A stretch of 24,498 bases of DNA, taken from assembly GCA_964438715.1 (NCBI GenBank), contig CAYTLQ010000313.1, forward strand, positions 1-24,498, given 5' to 3'. The position numbers were made by a program, and so were the translations under genes. This document shows positions 15,842-24,476 of the stretch, piece after piece; positions within the stretch are counted from its first letter, which is position 1, and every line of letters begins with the position of its first letter. The notes under the pieces are model-generated. The model saw only the letters and a list, made by a program, of their open reading frames with translations. It searched no databases and had not been told where the DNA came from. This DNA comes from CAYTLQ01 sp964438715 (GTDB lineage Bacteria > Bacteroidota > Ignavibacteria > Ignavibacteriales > Ignavibacteriaceae).

Positions 15842-16514
15842 TTATCAGACCGTCTTTCATCTCAAAAATTACATCGGCAAGTTTCATCATACCGGGATTG
15901 TGAGTAACGATGACAAAAGTTTTGTTCATTGTATTTCTCAGACTGACAAACAACTCGTGAATCGCTTCACTATTAGCCGAATCAAGATTTCCGGTGGGTT
16001 CATCTGCAAAAATAACAGGCGCATTATTTATCAATGCACGGGCAATAGCAACCCGTTGCTGCTCTCCACCGGAAAGCTCAGCAGGTTTATGTCCGGCTCT
16101 CGCTTCCAAACCAACAATGGCGAGATACTCTTCTGCTTTCGCCATGGCCTCTTTCTGACTCTTTCCTTGTATCATCATTGGAATGGCAGTGTTTTCGATC
16201 GCTGTGAATTCAGGTAAAAGATGATGAAACTGAAAAACAAAACCCGCGCTGGTATTCCGGAATGTTGAAAGTTTTTGTTCGCTTAATGTATTAATGTTTA
16301 TTCCGTTGAAAAAAATTGTTCCTTTGTCAGGTCTGTCAAGTCCGCCAAGTATATGAAGTAATGTGCTTTTTCCTGCCCCCGAGGCGCCTATTATTACTGA
16401 GATACTGCCGGGAGGAATACTCAGACTAACTCCTCGTAATACCTCAAGAGTTTTCTTTTTGCCGGTCAAATAACTTTTGTGAATGTTCTCTGCGGTTATA
16501 ATGTAGTTCTGCAA
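15831..16514 (-). CDS. lolD: Lipoprotein-releasing ABC transporter ATPase LolD
   Basis: A 227-residue ATPase with Walker A GASGAGKS (43-50), a Q loop in FVFQFHHLLPEFTAIEN, signature LSGGEQQRVAIARAL (from 147), Walker B VIFADEPTGNLDS and VTHN. The QFHHLLPEFTA and DEPTGNLDS motifs are those of LolD, which powers extraction of mature lipoproteins from the inner membrane. It follows two LolC/E-type permeases after 27 bases in the same direction, making a complete LolCDE set. Length is close to E. coli LolD (233). Its tail overlaps the end of addB by 11 bases, convergently. Confidence 0.93.
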   Translation of the reverse strand: MQNYIITAENIHKSYLTGKKKTLEVLRGVSLSIPPGSISVIIGASGAGKSTLLHILGGLDRPDKGTIFFNGININTLSEQKLSTFRNTSAGFVFQFHHLLPEFTAIENTAIPMMIQGKSQKEAMAKAEEYLAIVGLEARAGHKPAELSGGEQQRVAIARALINNAPVIFADEPTGNLDSANSEAIHELFVSLRNTMNKTFVIVTHNPGMMKLADVIFEMKDGLIINQ

Positions 16515-16541
16515 TGTTTACTCCGAGTTGTCATAGAAGTC

Positions 16542-17774
16542 TTATTCCCATCGTATAGCCTCAAGTGGTTCGATAGACGCCGCTTTTCGAGCCGGTAACA
16601 GAGCCGCCAGCGTGGATAATAGCAAAGTGGAAAGACCAACAAGAATAAAGTCGGTTATCCTAAGTTCCATCGGCAATGCATTAATTTTAAACCGTGTTGG
16701 ATCTAAAGGGTAAAGAATAAATGTTTTCTGAAGCCAGTAAACAAAAATTCCGAGCAGATAGCCAATTATTGTTCCGGTAAGTCCGGCAAAAAATCCCTGC
16801 AATAAAAATATTCGGGAAATCATTCTTCGTGGCATGCCCATAGCTGAGAGAATACCGATATCGCGCCGTTTCTCTACAACCGACATAGAGAGCGATGCCA
16901 GAATATTAAATGTTGAAACCAGAATAATTAACGAAAGCAAAATATACGCAACCCACCGCTCGATCTTCATCATAGTAAAAAGTTCACGATGCAGATCGTA
17001 CCAGGTCTTTACTGCAAAATGCTGTCCATCAAGTTTTTGTAAAAGAGAGGCTTTAATCTCTTCGGCTTTATCCGGATCATGGATTCGTAATTCATATCCG
17101 CGGTATTTCTTTCCATAACCTAAAAGTCGGGTTGCGGTTTTAATATCAGTAAATATCATCATCTGATCGTAATCATTATTACGGGAATAAAAGATCCCGG
17201 AAATTATGAATTTACCCGATTGCGGCATTGTACCCAGTACTATTGACTCTTCAATACCTGATGGTGAGATGATGGTTACCTGATCGCCGCTAACAGACTG
17301 AAGCCTGTCGGCAAGTGTAAGTCCGAGGATAATTTTCGGCGTCCGCCCGCTATCCGATAAATCGTACTGCCCAAAGAGAATTTTTTCCTTTATTCCATAC
17401 ACACTATTCGCCCGATCAATGTCTATACCCTTTAAAGTTGCAACTTTGACAATCTTCCCTTTCATTATCAGTACCTTACCGGTTACAAACGGAGTATATC
17501 CAACCAGTTCTTCATAGTCATTTAACAATGTATCAGGTTGGGGCATCGTATCTAATCCTTTGCGTGATATCGCTTCTATGCTCACATGGGGGTCGAAACT
17601 AATAAGAAATGAGGTTACAAGACTGCTGAAGCCGTTGAATACAGAGAGAACAACTATAAGAGCGGCAACCCCCAGACTTATTCCTGCAGTTGAGAGATAG
17701 GAAATAATAGTAATGAAATTAAGCGAATGTTTCGAGCGAAGATAACGGCGGGCTATAAATGATTCGGGTTTCAT
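16542..17774 (-). CDS. LolC/LolE-family permease (second of two)
   Basis: A 410-residue permease of the FtsX/MacB type with four membrane helices: one near residues 17-50 (SYLSTAGISLGVAALIVVLSVFNGF) and three in the C-terminal half. A large periplasmic domain lies between helices one and two. The closing motif PARKAASIEPLEAIRWE is the LolC/E signature tail. It forms half of the permease that receives lipoproteins; with its upstream neighbour it would form the LolC-LolE heterodimer. Start ATG at 17772-17774 overlaps the upstream TGA by one base (TGATG). I cannot say from sequence alone which copy corresponds to LolC and which to LolE. Confidence 0.88.
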   Translation of the reverse strand: MKPESFIARRYLRSKHSLNFITIISYLSTAGISLGVAALIVVLSVFNGFSSLVTSFLISFDPHVSIEAISRKGLDTMPQPDTLLNDYEELVGYTPFVTGKVLIMKGKIVKVATLKGIDIDRANSVYGIKEKILFGQYDLSDSGRTPKIILGLTLADRLQSVSGDQVTIISPSGIEESIVLGTMPQSGKFIISGIFYSRNNDYDQMMIFTDIKTATRLLGYGKKYRGYELRIHDPDKAEEIKASLLQKLDGQHFAVKTWYDLHRELFTMMKIERWVAYILLSLIILVSTFNILASLSMSVVEKRRDIGILSAMGMPRRMISRIFLLQGFFAGLTGTIIGYLLGIFVYWLQKTFILYPLDPTRFKINALPMELRITDFILVGLSTLLLSTLAALLPARKAASIEPLEAIRWE

Positions 17775-18994
17775 CAGCGGAACCGTATTGCTTTAATCGG
17801 ATCGGTTTTCGAGGCAATATAACCCGGCAGAACCGAAACCGTCAAACTGAGAAAAAAGGTAATTCCTGAAACCAATAGAAATATCCATGGAGCCATCAAT
17901 AAGGGAACACGAGATGTAAAATATATTGATGCCGGCAGAGTGATAATATTATATTCCACCTGAATTGTACATAGTATAAATGCAAGTATGTTCCCTATTA
18001 TAATACCGGTTATTCCAAGAAGCAAACCCTGTGAGAGAAATACAGTGCCTATGGTTTTTCGTTTTGCTCCCAACGCACGCAGTACACCAATGAAAGGAGT
18101 TTTATCCAGTACCATTGTGAGGGTTGCGCTTATAACATTAAAAACTGCAACAATAATTATCAACCCAAGAACAATAGGAATAGGTTTTTTTTGTAACTCA
18201 ATCCATATAAAAATTGTGGAATGTAAACGGTAAATACTATTAACATAGTGGGGATAGACAAGGTTCTCCTGCAGGTAATCAGAATATGCTTCAACTTTAT
18301 CTGCCGATTTCAGTTTTATTTCATAGCCGGAAACTTCGTCCGGACCAAATTGAAAAATATTTTTTGCAGTTCTGAATGAAATAAATGAAAATGCTTCATC
18401 GTACTTAGCTATACCACTTTCGAAGATACCGGTAACCGTAAACTGCTCAATTATCGGGAGATTTTCCGGAGAAGGCGGATTCTCATCTTTCAGCGCGAAT
18501 ACCGTTACTTTATCACCCACCTTCAGAAAGAGTCGGTCCGTAAGTGATTTACTAATAATAATGGAGTTGACTGAATCTAAATTGAGATTTCCCTCAATTA
18601 TCCGCACTTGCTGTTTATCGGCAAAATAATTTTCCGGTACCCCGCGTAAATTTACCCCCTCTCTTGCACCGGAGTGAGAGAATAACACCAGTTTCGAGAT
18701 GTATGGGGTTATGCTGTGTAGATCTCTCCCTAGTATAGTTTTAATTTCGTTTTGTACCGCAGATGAGTTTGGCAGTTTCTGCTCCCTGAAACCGACAATT
18801 TGAATATGACTATCGAGATTAATTAATCGCTCTGCCAGTAAATGTTCAAAACCGTTAAGAACACTTAACGCAATAATAAGAGTGATCACACCAAGAGCAA
18901 TTCCGGAGGTAACAATTACCGAAAAGACTGAAAACCCTTTTGATTCTTTTCGGGAGGCAAACAAGCGTCGCGTCAGGTAAAAAATGAATTTCAT
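17774..18994 (-). CDS. LolC/LolE-family permease (first of two)
   Basis: A 406-residue permease from the ATG at 18992-18994 (MKFIFYLTRRLF), the start typical of LolC/E proteins. The frame opens further upstream to a TTG at 19018, adding eight residues that fit no signature. The layout is the same as its neighbour: one N-terminal helix (VFSVIVTSGIALGVITLIIALSVLNGF), a large periplasmic domain, three C-terminal helices and the tail PGYIASKTDPIKAIRFR. It heads the lolCED-like operon on the minus strand. The order permease-permease-ATPase differs from E. coli lolC-lolD-lolE. A 6-bp inverted repeat (CATAAT...ATTATG, 19054-19072) upstream could be regulatory but is weak. Confidence 0.88.
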   Translation of the reverse strand: MKFIFYLTRRLFASRKESKGFSVFSVIVTSGIALGVITLIIALSVLNGFEHLLAERLINLDSHIQIVGFREQKLPNSSAVQNEIKTILGRDLHSITPYISKLVLFSHSGAREGVNLRGVPENYFADKQQVRIIEGNLNLDSVNSIIISKSLTDRLFLKVGDKVTVFALKDENPPSPENLPIIEQFTVTGIFESGIAKYDEAFSFISFRTAKNIFQFGPDEVSGYEIKLKSADKVEAYSDYLQENLVYPHYVNSIYRLHSTIFIWIELQKKPIPIVLGLIIIVAVFNVISATLTMVLDKTPFIGVLRALGAKRKTIGTVFLSQGLLLGITGIIIGNILAFILCTIQVEYNIITLPASIYFTSRVPLLMAPWIFLLVSGITFFLSLTVSVLPGYIASKTDPIKAIRFR

Positions 18995-19080
18995 AAAATT
19001 TAAATCAGGCAAAGCCAATTTAAATACTTCTGCCTGAAATCACTATGTTATTTCATAATAAAGATCATTATGGGACTTAC

Positions 19081-19117
19081 AAAAAAAAACCGCCTCGCAA
19101 AAAAGCAGAGGCGGTTT
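19081..19117 (-). terminator. Rho-independent terminator of the Ycf48-like gene
   Basis: A 10-bp stem (19087-19096 AAACCGCCTC with 19108-19117 GAGGCGGTTT) and an 11-nt loop are followed on the minus strand by a run of nine T (plus-strand A run 19081-19089). It begins 18 bases after the stop at 19136. A T-rich run on the other side could make it work in both directions. Confidence 0.92.
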
Positions 19118-19135
19118 AAATTTTTTTATTAATTT

Positions 19136-21580
19136 TTACTTAATCAATGTCATTTTACGGACCTGCCGGAATTCAGGAGTCTGAATTTCATACAAATATA
19201 TACCTGCCGGCAGTGCAGATGCATCAATTTTTACCTGATGTCTTCCTGCATCCATTACAGTATTCAAAACAGTAGCAACCTTTTCACCTAGGAGGTTGTA
19301 AAGACTTATTGCAACAAGTGTTCTGACGGGAACACCAAACTCCACAGTGGTAGAAGGATTAAATGGATTGGGATAGTTTTGCTGTAAACTGTATTCAGTT
19401 ACTGCGGATACATCTGCGGAAATGACCGATGAGTATTCAAATGTTCCATTAAAATCAATCTGTTTTAGCCGGTAGGAAATTCTTCCATAAAGCGGTGAGT
19501 TGTCAGTAAAAGAATACCGTTGTGTTTCTGTGGTAGTGCCTGCTCCATTAACAAACCCGATGCTGTTCCAGTTACCATTATCAAGGCGCTGTATTTCAAA
19601 GCCACTGTTATTTGTCTCTGTTGCAGTTGACCAGAAAAGTGTTACGCCTGAACCTGTAACTGATGCACTGAATGAAGTAAGTTCAACAGGAATAATTGGA
19701 TTGATATTACCACGAACGATATTTCCCCGTGTTCCGGCACTACTTAAAAATCCACCTCTAATATTCAGAGAGTATGTAGTAGCATTACTCGGGAAGCTCT
19801 TACTGCGTACCCATGTGTTACCGCCATCTGTAGTATAGAGAAACTCGCCACTACTTCCGCCAATAAAACCAACCGATTCATTAAAAAACCGAACCGAATA
19901 GAGTGTCGCTGTTGAGTTTGTGGTCAGCAGAGTCCATGTGGTTCCTCCATCAGTTGTTTTATAAGCTCTTCCTGCAGAGCCAACAAGAAAACCTACATCT
20001 CTGTTTACAAAGTGGATAGCATACATAGTGGTTGATGAAGTAGCCAGATTTGTCCAGGTTAAGCCGCCGTCGGTTGTTTTGAAAGTTTTTCCACCCGAAC
20101 CGGTGCTGATAACAGTAAGAGAATCAAATACCCAAAGTGCATAAATTGCTGTTGTACCGTGGCCATCAGGAAGGTCAATCCAGGTAGCTCCACCATCGGT
20201 AGTTTTAATAAGATTAACGCCCGTGCCATTACCGGCATAACCAACATTAGCATTGGCAAATTTAATATCATACCAAATTGCTGTTGAACTTCCGTAACCG
20301 GTATTTATCTGTGTAAAAGTATTACCGCCATCGGTTGTTTTGAAAATACCATCGGGCCCACGGTTAGCCACAAAACCTGTATTGGCATCAATCCAGGCTT
20401 GGGCATACAAACGGAATTTAGGATTAAATGGAAGAAGCGACCAATCCATTCCACCGTTTGTTGTTTTAAGAATCACACCTAAACTATCTGTCGTTGTACC
20501 TGATCCGCCGATAGCATACGCGATGTTGTCAGAAACATAATGTATTCCACGCAGGTCTTCTCTGGTTAACGATGCTCCTACTGAGGTCCAGGTAGCACCG
20601 TCATTTGTCGATTTAGCAATTGCTCCACCCTCAGTACAAATCCACACATCATTAGTCTCTTCAGGGGAACCAAGCTCAGCAAACTCACCATAATTGTTGT
20701 TGAGGCAAATTCCATAAACATTTGCTGTTTTAAGAAACTCTGTTTGGGAGGGCGTCCAGGTTGCGCCGCCATCGGTAGTGCGATAAACAACCCCATCTGC
20801 ACCGGCCGCAACACCAACCTGTGAATTTCTGAATTTAATATCATAAAATGTACCTGAACCAAAATCGACTTCATTCCAGGTGGCGCCACCATCCGTTGTC
20901 TTTGCAATTGTATATCCGGTAGTTCCCACAAAACCTGTATCAGCATTGAGAAACCACATACCACGCACTGTTGTTGCTGTTGTATAACTGCTTTGATTTA
21001 CCCATGTAGCGCCATAATCAGTCGTTTTTAGAATTCTTCCGGGTGTTGCTGATCCAGTGCCAATATAACCAACTTGCGCGTTTACCATAAATATGCGGTA
21101 AACAACAGCAGATGTACTCCCAAGAGGAATTTCAGTCCAGCTAACTCCTCCGTTGGTGGTTTTAAGAAGTTTACCGGTAGAGCCTCCTACATATCCTGTA
21201 TCGGCATCAATAAAATCGAGATACCAATAGGTTGCGGTTGAGGCTACACCAACGGTATCCCAGGTTATTCCACCATCAGTAGTTTTTATAATAAGTCCAC
21301 TCGTACCACAAGCATATCCAACTGTAGGACTTACAAAATCAGCTTCATAAATATTTCGTCTCGATTTTGCTGAGTCGGGATAATAAACAGTAAAAGTTGC
21401 GCCGCCATCTGTTGTTCTGGCAACAGTACTGTAGTCGCCAAATAAAATATATGTCGAACCACCAAGATGAACAACATCATTCCAGCTGTTTCCTGCCGGT
21501 TTCGAATTCTGCCACTCCCACGAGATTACCTGTGCGGAAAGTGTAGTGGTAAGTACTAGAAACAGAAAATATTTTGTCAT
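19136..21580 (-). CDS. Secreted Ycf48/BNR-repeat protein with type IX secretion sorting domain
   Basis: An 814-residue exported protein. The signal peptide MTKYFLFLVLTTTLSAQ is followed by thirteen repeats built on K-T-T-D-G-G-x-T-W (residues about 54 to 595), the pattern of Ycf48-like/BNR beta-propellers. Next comes a linker beginning PVELTSFSASVTG with the NNSGFEIQRL fibronectin-like motif common in FCB secreted proteins. A type A sorting domain ends the chain: QQNYPNPFNPSTTVEFGVP, GEKVATVLN, AGRHQVKIDASALPAGIYLYEI and the terminal KMTLIK. It should cross the outer membrane through the type IX system and be cleaved or anchored at the surface. AGGAG lies just upstream of the ATG. It appears to be a single-gene transcript. 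Ligand or substrate unknown. Confidence 0.9.
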   Translation of the reverse strand: MTKYFLFLVLTTTLSAQVISWEWQNSKPAGNSWNDVVHLGGSTYILFGDYSTVARTTDGGATFTVYYPDSAKSRRNIYEADFVSPTVGYACGTSGLIIKTTDGGITWDTVGVASTATYWYLDFIDADTGYVGGSTGKLLKTTNGGVSWTEIPLGSTSAVVYRIFMVNAQVGYIGTGSATPGRILKTTDYGATWVNQSSYTTATTVRGMWFLNADTGFVGTTGYTIAKTTDGGATWNEVDFGSGTFYDIKFRNSQVGVAAGADGVVYRTTDGGATWTPSQTEFLKTANVYGICLNNNYGEFAELGSPEETNDVWICTEGGAIAKSTNDGATWTSVGASLTREDLRGIHYVSDNIAYAIGGSGTTTDSLGVILKTTNGGMDWSLLPFNPKFRLYAQAWIDANTGFVANRGPDGIFKTTDGGNTFTQINTGYGSSTAIWYDIKFANANVGYAGNGTGVNLIKTTDGGATWIDLPDGHGTTAIYALWVFDSLTVISTGSGGKTFKTTDGGLTWTNLATSSTTMYAIHFVNRDVGFLVGSAGRAYKTTDGGTTWTLLTTNSTATLYSVRFFNESVGFIGGSSGEFLYTTDGGNTWVRSKSFPSNATTYSLNIRGGFLSSAGTRGNIVRGNINPIIPVELTSFSASVTGSGVTLFWSTATETNNSGFEIQRLDNGNWNSIGFVNGAGTTTETQRYSFTDNSPLYGRISYRLKQIDFNGTFEYSSVISADVSAVTEYSLQQNYPNPFNPSTTVEFGVPVRTLVAISLYNLLGEKVATVLNTVMDAGRHQVKIDASALPAGIYLYEIQTPEFRQVRKMTLIK
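19805..21425 (-). repeat. Thirteen tandem Ycf48/BNR repeats
   Basis: Within the secreted protein I count thirteen copies of the TTDGGxTW core (first near 21415, last near 19815), spaced about 40-50 residues apart. Most keep Asp-Gly-Gly-x-Thr-Trp; divergent copies read TTDYGATW, STNDGATW and TTNGGMDW. The plus strand shows the same unit as recurring CCACCATC-type stretches. Thirteen blades imply about two propellers. Confidence 0.85.
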
Positions 21581-21870
21581 AGCGCTCCTGAATTTATTTA
21601 ATAAAAAAAGGTATTTACCTGAGAACCAACGATGGATGAAATAAACTGCAAAAAATCTATGCTATATTAACCATTTCTTTCAATAAAGAAAAATCCAATA
21701 AAATAGGCTTAAATTCTATAGGGAGAAAACACTCTCACAAACCACATTGTTCAGTGAATAATTAAGTAAAAATTTGTACGGGTATAGTATTATGATTTTG
21801 TTAAAAATTTTTGAACTTCTGTCACCGATTATCGTGTTAAAATAATTAGTTAATTAAGTATTATTAATCA

Positions 21871-22464
21871 ATGAAAAAATTAATTTTTGCAAGCCGTAAT
21901 AAAGGCAAGGTTCGGGAAGTATCTGTTATTATGGATAATGAATATCAAATAATTCCATTAGATGAGATTATTACAGATATGGAAATTCCTGAAACAGAAT
22001 CCACTTTTCTTGGTAATGCAATAGTAAAAGCAAAAACAGTTTATAATATCACAAGAACTCCTGTTATCGCTGATGATTCCGGTATAGAAGTATTTCAACT
22101 CGGTGGGAGACCCGGTGTGTTTTCTGCGCGATATGCCGGTGAAAATGCAAGCGATGATGAAAACAATAAAAAACTAATAAACGAACTTTCTGAATTTCCG
22201 GAGCCTCATGAAGCACGATATGTTTGTGTGGCAGTATATTTTGATGGAGTAAACATCATTCATAGCGAAGGAGAAATCAGAGGTGTTATTACAAAAATTC
22301 CTAAGGGTAAAGGTGGTTTTGGTTACGACCCGCATTTTATTCCGGCAGGATATACGGTAACAATGGCTGAACTTTCTGCATCAGAAAAAAACTCTATAAG
22401 CCATCGGGGGAAAGCATTCCGAAAACTTAAAGATCTCATTGGGAATTTAAACAATGCAAATTAA
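21871..22464 (+). CDS. rdgB: XTP/dITP diphosphatase (RdgB/HAM1 family)
   Basis: A 197-residue protein, the same length as E. coli RdgB. It has the family's opening FASRNKGKVRE (the (S/T)xNxxK nucleotide-binding motif), ADDSGIEV with metal-binding acids, GRPGVFSARYAG, GKGGFGYDPHFIP and the closing ASEKNSISHRGKAFRKL. The enzyme hydrolyses deaminated purine triphosphates (XTP, dITP) to monophosphates, keeping them out of DNA and RNA. The gene overlaps the following lipoprotein gene by 11 bases. No strong Shine-Dalgarno precedes the ATG, as often in this phylum. Confidence 0.95.
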   Translation: MKKLIFASRNKGKVREVSVIMDNEYQIIPLDEIITDMEIPETESTFLGNAIVKAKTVYNITRTPVIADDSGIEVFQLGGRPGVFSARYAGENASDDENNKKLINELSEFPEPHEARYVCVAVYFDGVNIIHSEGEIRGVITKIPKGKGGFGYDPHFIPAGYTVTMAELSASEKNSISHRGKAFRKLKDLIGNLNNAN

Positions 22465-23212
22465 ACGATTCCCTGCCTTACTGTTCTTATTAATATTATT
22501 TTTTATAAGTGGTTGTAAAGAAGCTCCAACTATTCCGCCGGAGGAAACTTTTCCTGATTATTTTCCTCTTTCTGCAGGAAATTATTTCGTTTATAATGTT
22601 GACTCACTCACCAATACCGGACCTGTAAGAATAGGCACACATATATCTCGTGTAGTATTTACTGATACAATAAACAGAATTCCTTATCTGTTACGCACGG
22701 ACACCCTTTTCACAGCATCATACTCTTTAACAGGGCAGAATAGAATCAGGAAAACTGATAATGGTGTTTATATGTTTGTGGATACTACCGGATTAACGGC
22801 ATTTATTCCCGACTCGTTGAGGTCCTTCCTCTCAATTGACCGGGAAGCGAATATATTAAGTAAACCGTATTACCCCGGAAGAGAATGGAGCGGATACTCG
22901 TTTCTTATTTTAAATGTACCAATCATTTCACTTCGCTGTATCCTTGAGGAAAACACTATAACATCACAGCTACTTAATGGATCGGTTCAGCAAGTTCGGA
23001 TGCAGAAATTGCGTTATGTACTTACTCTGCAAAACCCCGATACTTCAGCCTCCCCCTTACAATATAGCGCCGTTGTTTCTTATGGTGAAAATATTGGTAT
23101 AATGAATATAGAGGGTGATGCAGAAATTCTCACTCTCCTTTTAGGTGTATCCCTCTCTCCGGGCGCTCGTTTTTCTTATAATTTGAAGGAATATTCCGTT
23201 ATATTGCCATAA
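22454..23212 (+). CDS. Lipoprotein of unknown function
   Basis: A 252-residue protein with a signal sequence and lipobox FISGC, so it should be lipidated at about Cys21. The mature part contains YFPLSAGNYFVYNVDS, a motif seen in many FCB lipoproteins where a short beta domain reports a property as a string or number, and then alternating beta strands. No enzymatic residues are visible. The start lies 11 bases inside the rdgB gene. It is probably co-transcribed with rdgB, though a functional tie is not obvious. Confidence 0.7.
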   Translation: MQIKRFPALLFLLILFFISGCKEAPTIPPEETFPDYFPLSAGNYFVYNVDSLTNTGPVRIGTHISRVVFTDTINRIPYLLRTDTLFTASYSLTGQNRIRKTDNGVYMFVDTTGLTAFIPDSLRSFLSIDREANILSKPYYPGREWSGYSFLILNVPIISLRCILEENTITSQLLNGSVQQVRMQKLRYVLTLQNPDTSASPLQYSAVVSYGENIGIMNIEGDAEILTLLLGVSLSPGARFSYNLKEYSVILP

Positions 23213-23224
23213 AAGTTTTTATTA

Positions 23225-23902
23225 ATGCGTTCAGAATTAATCTCAACTCATAACGAGCCGGTTTTTGATAAAGCAGTCCGCACTAAATATTACTCACGGG
23301 CATTAGCTCTTGCCATTTTTACCATCATTTATAACCTTGCTGAAGGAGTTATCAGTACTTTGTTGGGATATCAGGATGAGTCGCTGGCGTTATTTGGTTT
23401 TGGCGTGGATAGCTTTATTGAAACAATATCCGGTATTGGTATTGCACACATGGTAATGCGTATTAAATCGAATAACAATAATGCGAAAGACGAATTTGAA
23501 ATCAGGGCTCTGAAAATTACCGGTTGGGGATTTTATGCACTTACCGCGGGATTAACTCTTACAGCAATTTTTAACATTATTCAAGGGAAATCACCCGAAA
23601 CCACATTTTGGGGTGTTGTTATTTCTTCTGTTTCTATTGGTATAATGATTTATACCATTAAAATGAAAGAAAAAGCCGGGACAATACTGCAATCGGATGC
23701 AATTATTGCCGATGCAAAATGCGCACGCGTATGCGTCTATATGTCTGTTGTTCTTCTAGCCTCGAGCCTTTTGTATGAACTTACCCATTTTATTTATCTT
23801 GATAGCCTTGGGGCTCTTGGTCTCGCATGGTTTTCTCTGAATGAAGGCAAAGAGTGCTTCGAAAAAGCTAAGGGTAAAGTCTGTACTGACTGTTGCCACT
23901 GA
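23225..23902 (+). CDS. CDF-like cation transporter, membrane domain only, with cysteine-rich tail
   Basis: A 225-residue integral membrane protein with six predicted helices. NLAEGVISTLLGYQDESLALFGFGVDSFIE matches helices 1 and 2 of cation diffusion facilitators, with the acidic pair D/E where metal is bound in helix 2. SDAIIADAKCARVCVYMS corresponds to helix 5, with Asp residues but no HxxxD. The usual cytoplasmic domain is absent; the chain ends instead with ECFEKAKGKVCTDCCH, which could bind a soft metal. It is 12 bases downstream of the lipoprotein gene and probably in the same transcript as rdgB. The direction and metal of transport cannot be read from sequence. A relative of small 'putative Co/Zn/Cd' transporters is the best call. 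Confidence 0.7.
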   Translation: MRSELISTHNEPVFDKAVRTKYYSRALALAIFTIIYNLAEGVISTLLGYQDESLALFGFGVDSFIETISGIGIAHMVMRIKSNNNNAKDEFEIRALKITGWGFYALTAGLTLTAIFNIIQGKSPETTFWGVVISSVSIGIMIYTIKMKEKAGTILQSDAIIADAKCARVCVYMSVVLLASSLLYELTHFIYLDSLGALGLAWFSLNEGKECFEKAKGKVCTDCCH

Positions 23903-23999
23903 AGTAAATTCAAACATTCATTTTTTTCACACCCTTCTGCGATCATTGCTGTTCAAAATAAAACGGAGTAAAGAAGAGATTCTTAAATATTAAGTGGTT

Positions 24000-24440
24000 T
24001 CAGACAGTTTTCGGATCTATCCTCCACATCTGATAGAAAGACAACTGCCAATTTTGTCGGATTTCCTCATCGTGATGCCAAAATGGTTTGTTTAACCAAT
24101 ACTCTAAATCTGTCTTTACAAACAGGTTAATCCCCAGAAAATTAATTAAACTTGACCGATTCCTATTGAATTGAGCCTTTTCTTTACGATACTTAAGCAA
24201 TAGTATCGTTATCAATGCTGTCCAAATCTGTATCCACATAGCATTCTCGCTTGTACTTATAAAAAAGTTGATTTTCAGATGTTGTTTCAGTTCTTTGAAG
24301 AAAATCCCGATGCTCCGACGCTGTCTCAGATACTCCTTCCCTGATTCTTCTTCGGTAAGTTCGATTAATTATTCTTTTAAATTAACAATTGAGCGTGAAA
24401 ATTAGCGCAGTATTTGAGAAAAAAGAGTTACAATTGCCAT
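24000..24440 (-). pseudogene. Internally deleted IS4-family transposase relic
   Basis: One reading frame from 24440 down to 24000 joins two ends of an IS4-type transposase. It starts MAIVTLFSQILR, the usual N-terminus of these proteins, then meets in-frame TAA at 24402-24404 and 24369-24371. After that it resumes as the C-terminal catalytic part, IFFKELKQHLKINFF, STSENAMWIQIWTALITILL and LINFLGINLFVKTDLEYWL. About 147 codons remain, whereas intact members have roughly 380-420, so the middle with the first catalytic acids is missing. In the Y-R-E-K region the Glu expected before IFFKELK is Gly (RRSIGIFF). It is therefore dead. I could not find convincing terminal inverted repeats or a target duplication within the window. 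Confidence 0.8.
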
Positions 24441-24463
24441 AGACTACCCCCTAAAATTCTGTG

Positions 24464-24476
24464 TTTGTTAAACAAA
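24464..24476. other. 13-base palindrome TTTGTT-A-AACAAA upstream of the IS relic
   Basis: A perfect 6-bp inverted repeat with a one-base centre, 24 bases before the relic's ATG. It may belong to the promoter or end of the former insertion sequence. No matching sequence was seen at the other flank (23903-23999). Confidence 0.25.

Noticed and set aside
19054..19072. CATAAT-N7-ATTATG inverted repeat upstream of the Lol operon as an operator
   Set aside because: Six-base AT-rich arms are expected by chance in this composition; no known operator matches.
20578..20964. Minus-strand 128-codon frame within the repeat protein
   Set aside because: It is a shifted reading of the TTDGGATW repeats; repeats keep alternative frames open.
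23903..23999. Right-hand terminal inverted repeat of the IS4 relic (GTAAATT shared with 24472-24482 in inverse orientation)
   Set aside because: Only seven matching bases in AT-rich DNA; not enough to call an element end.
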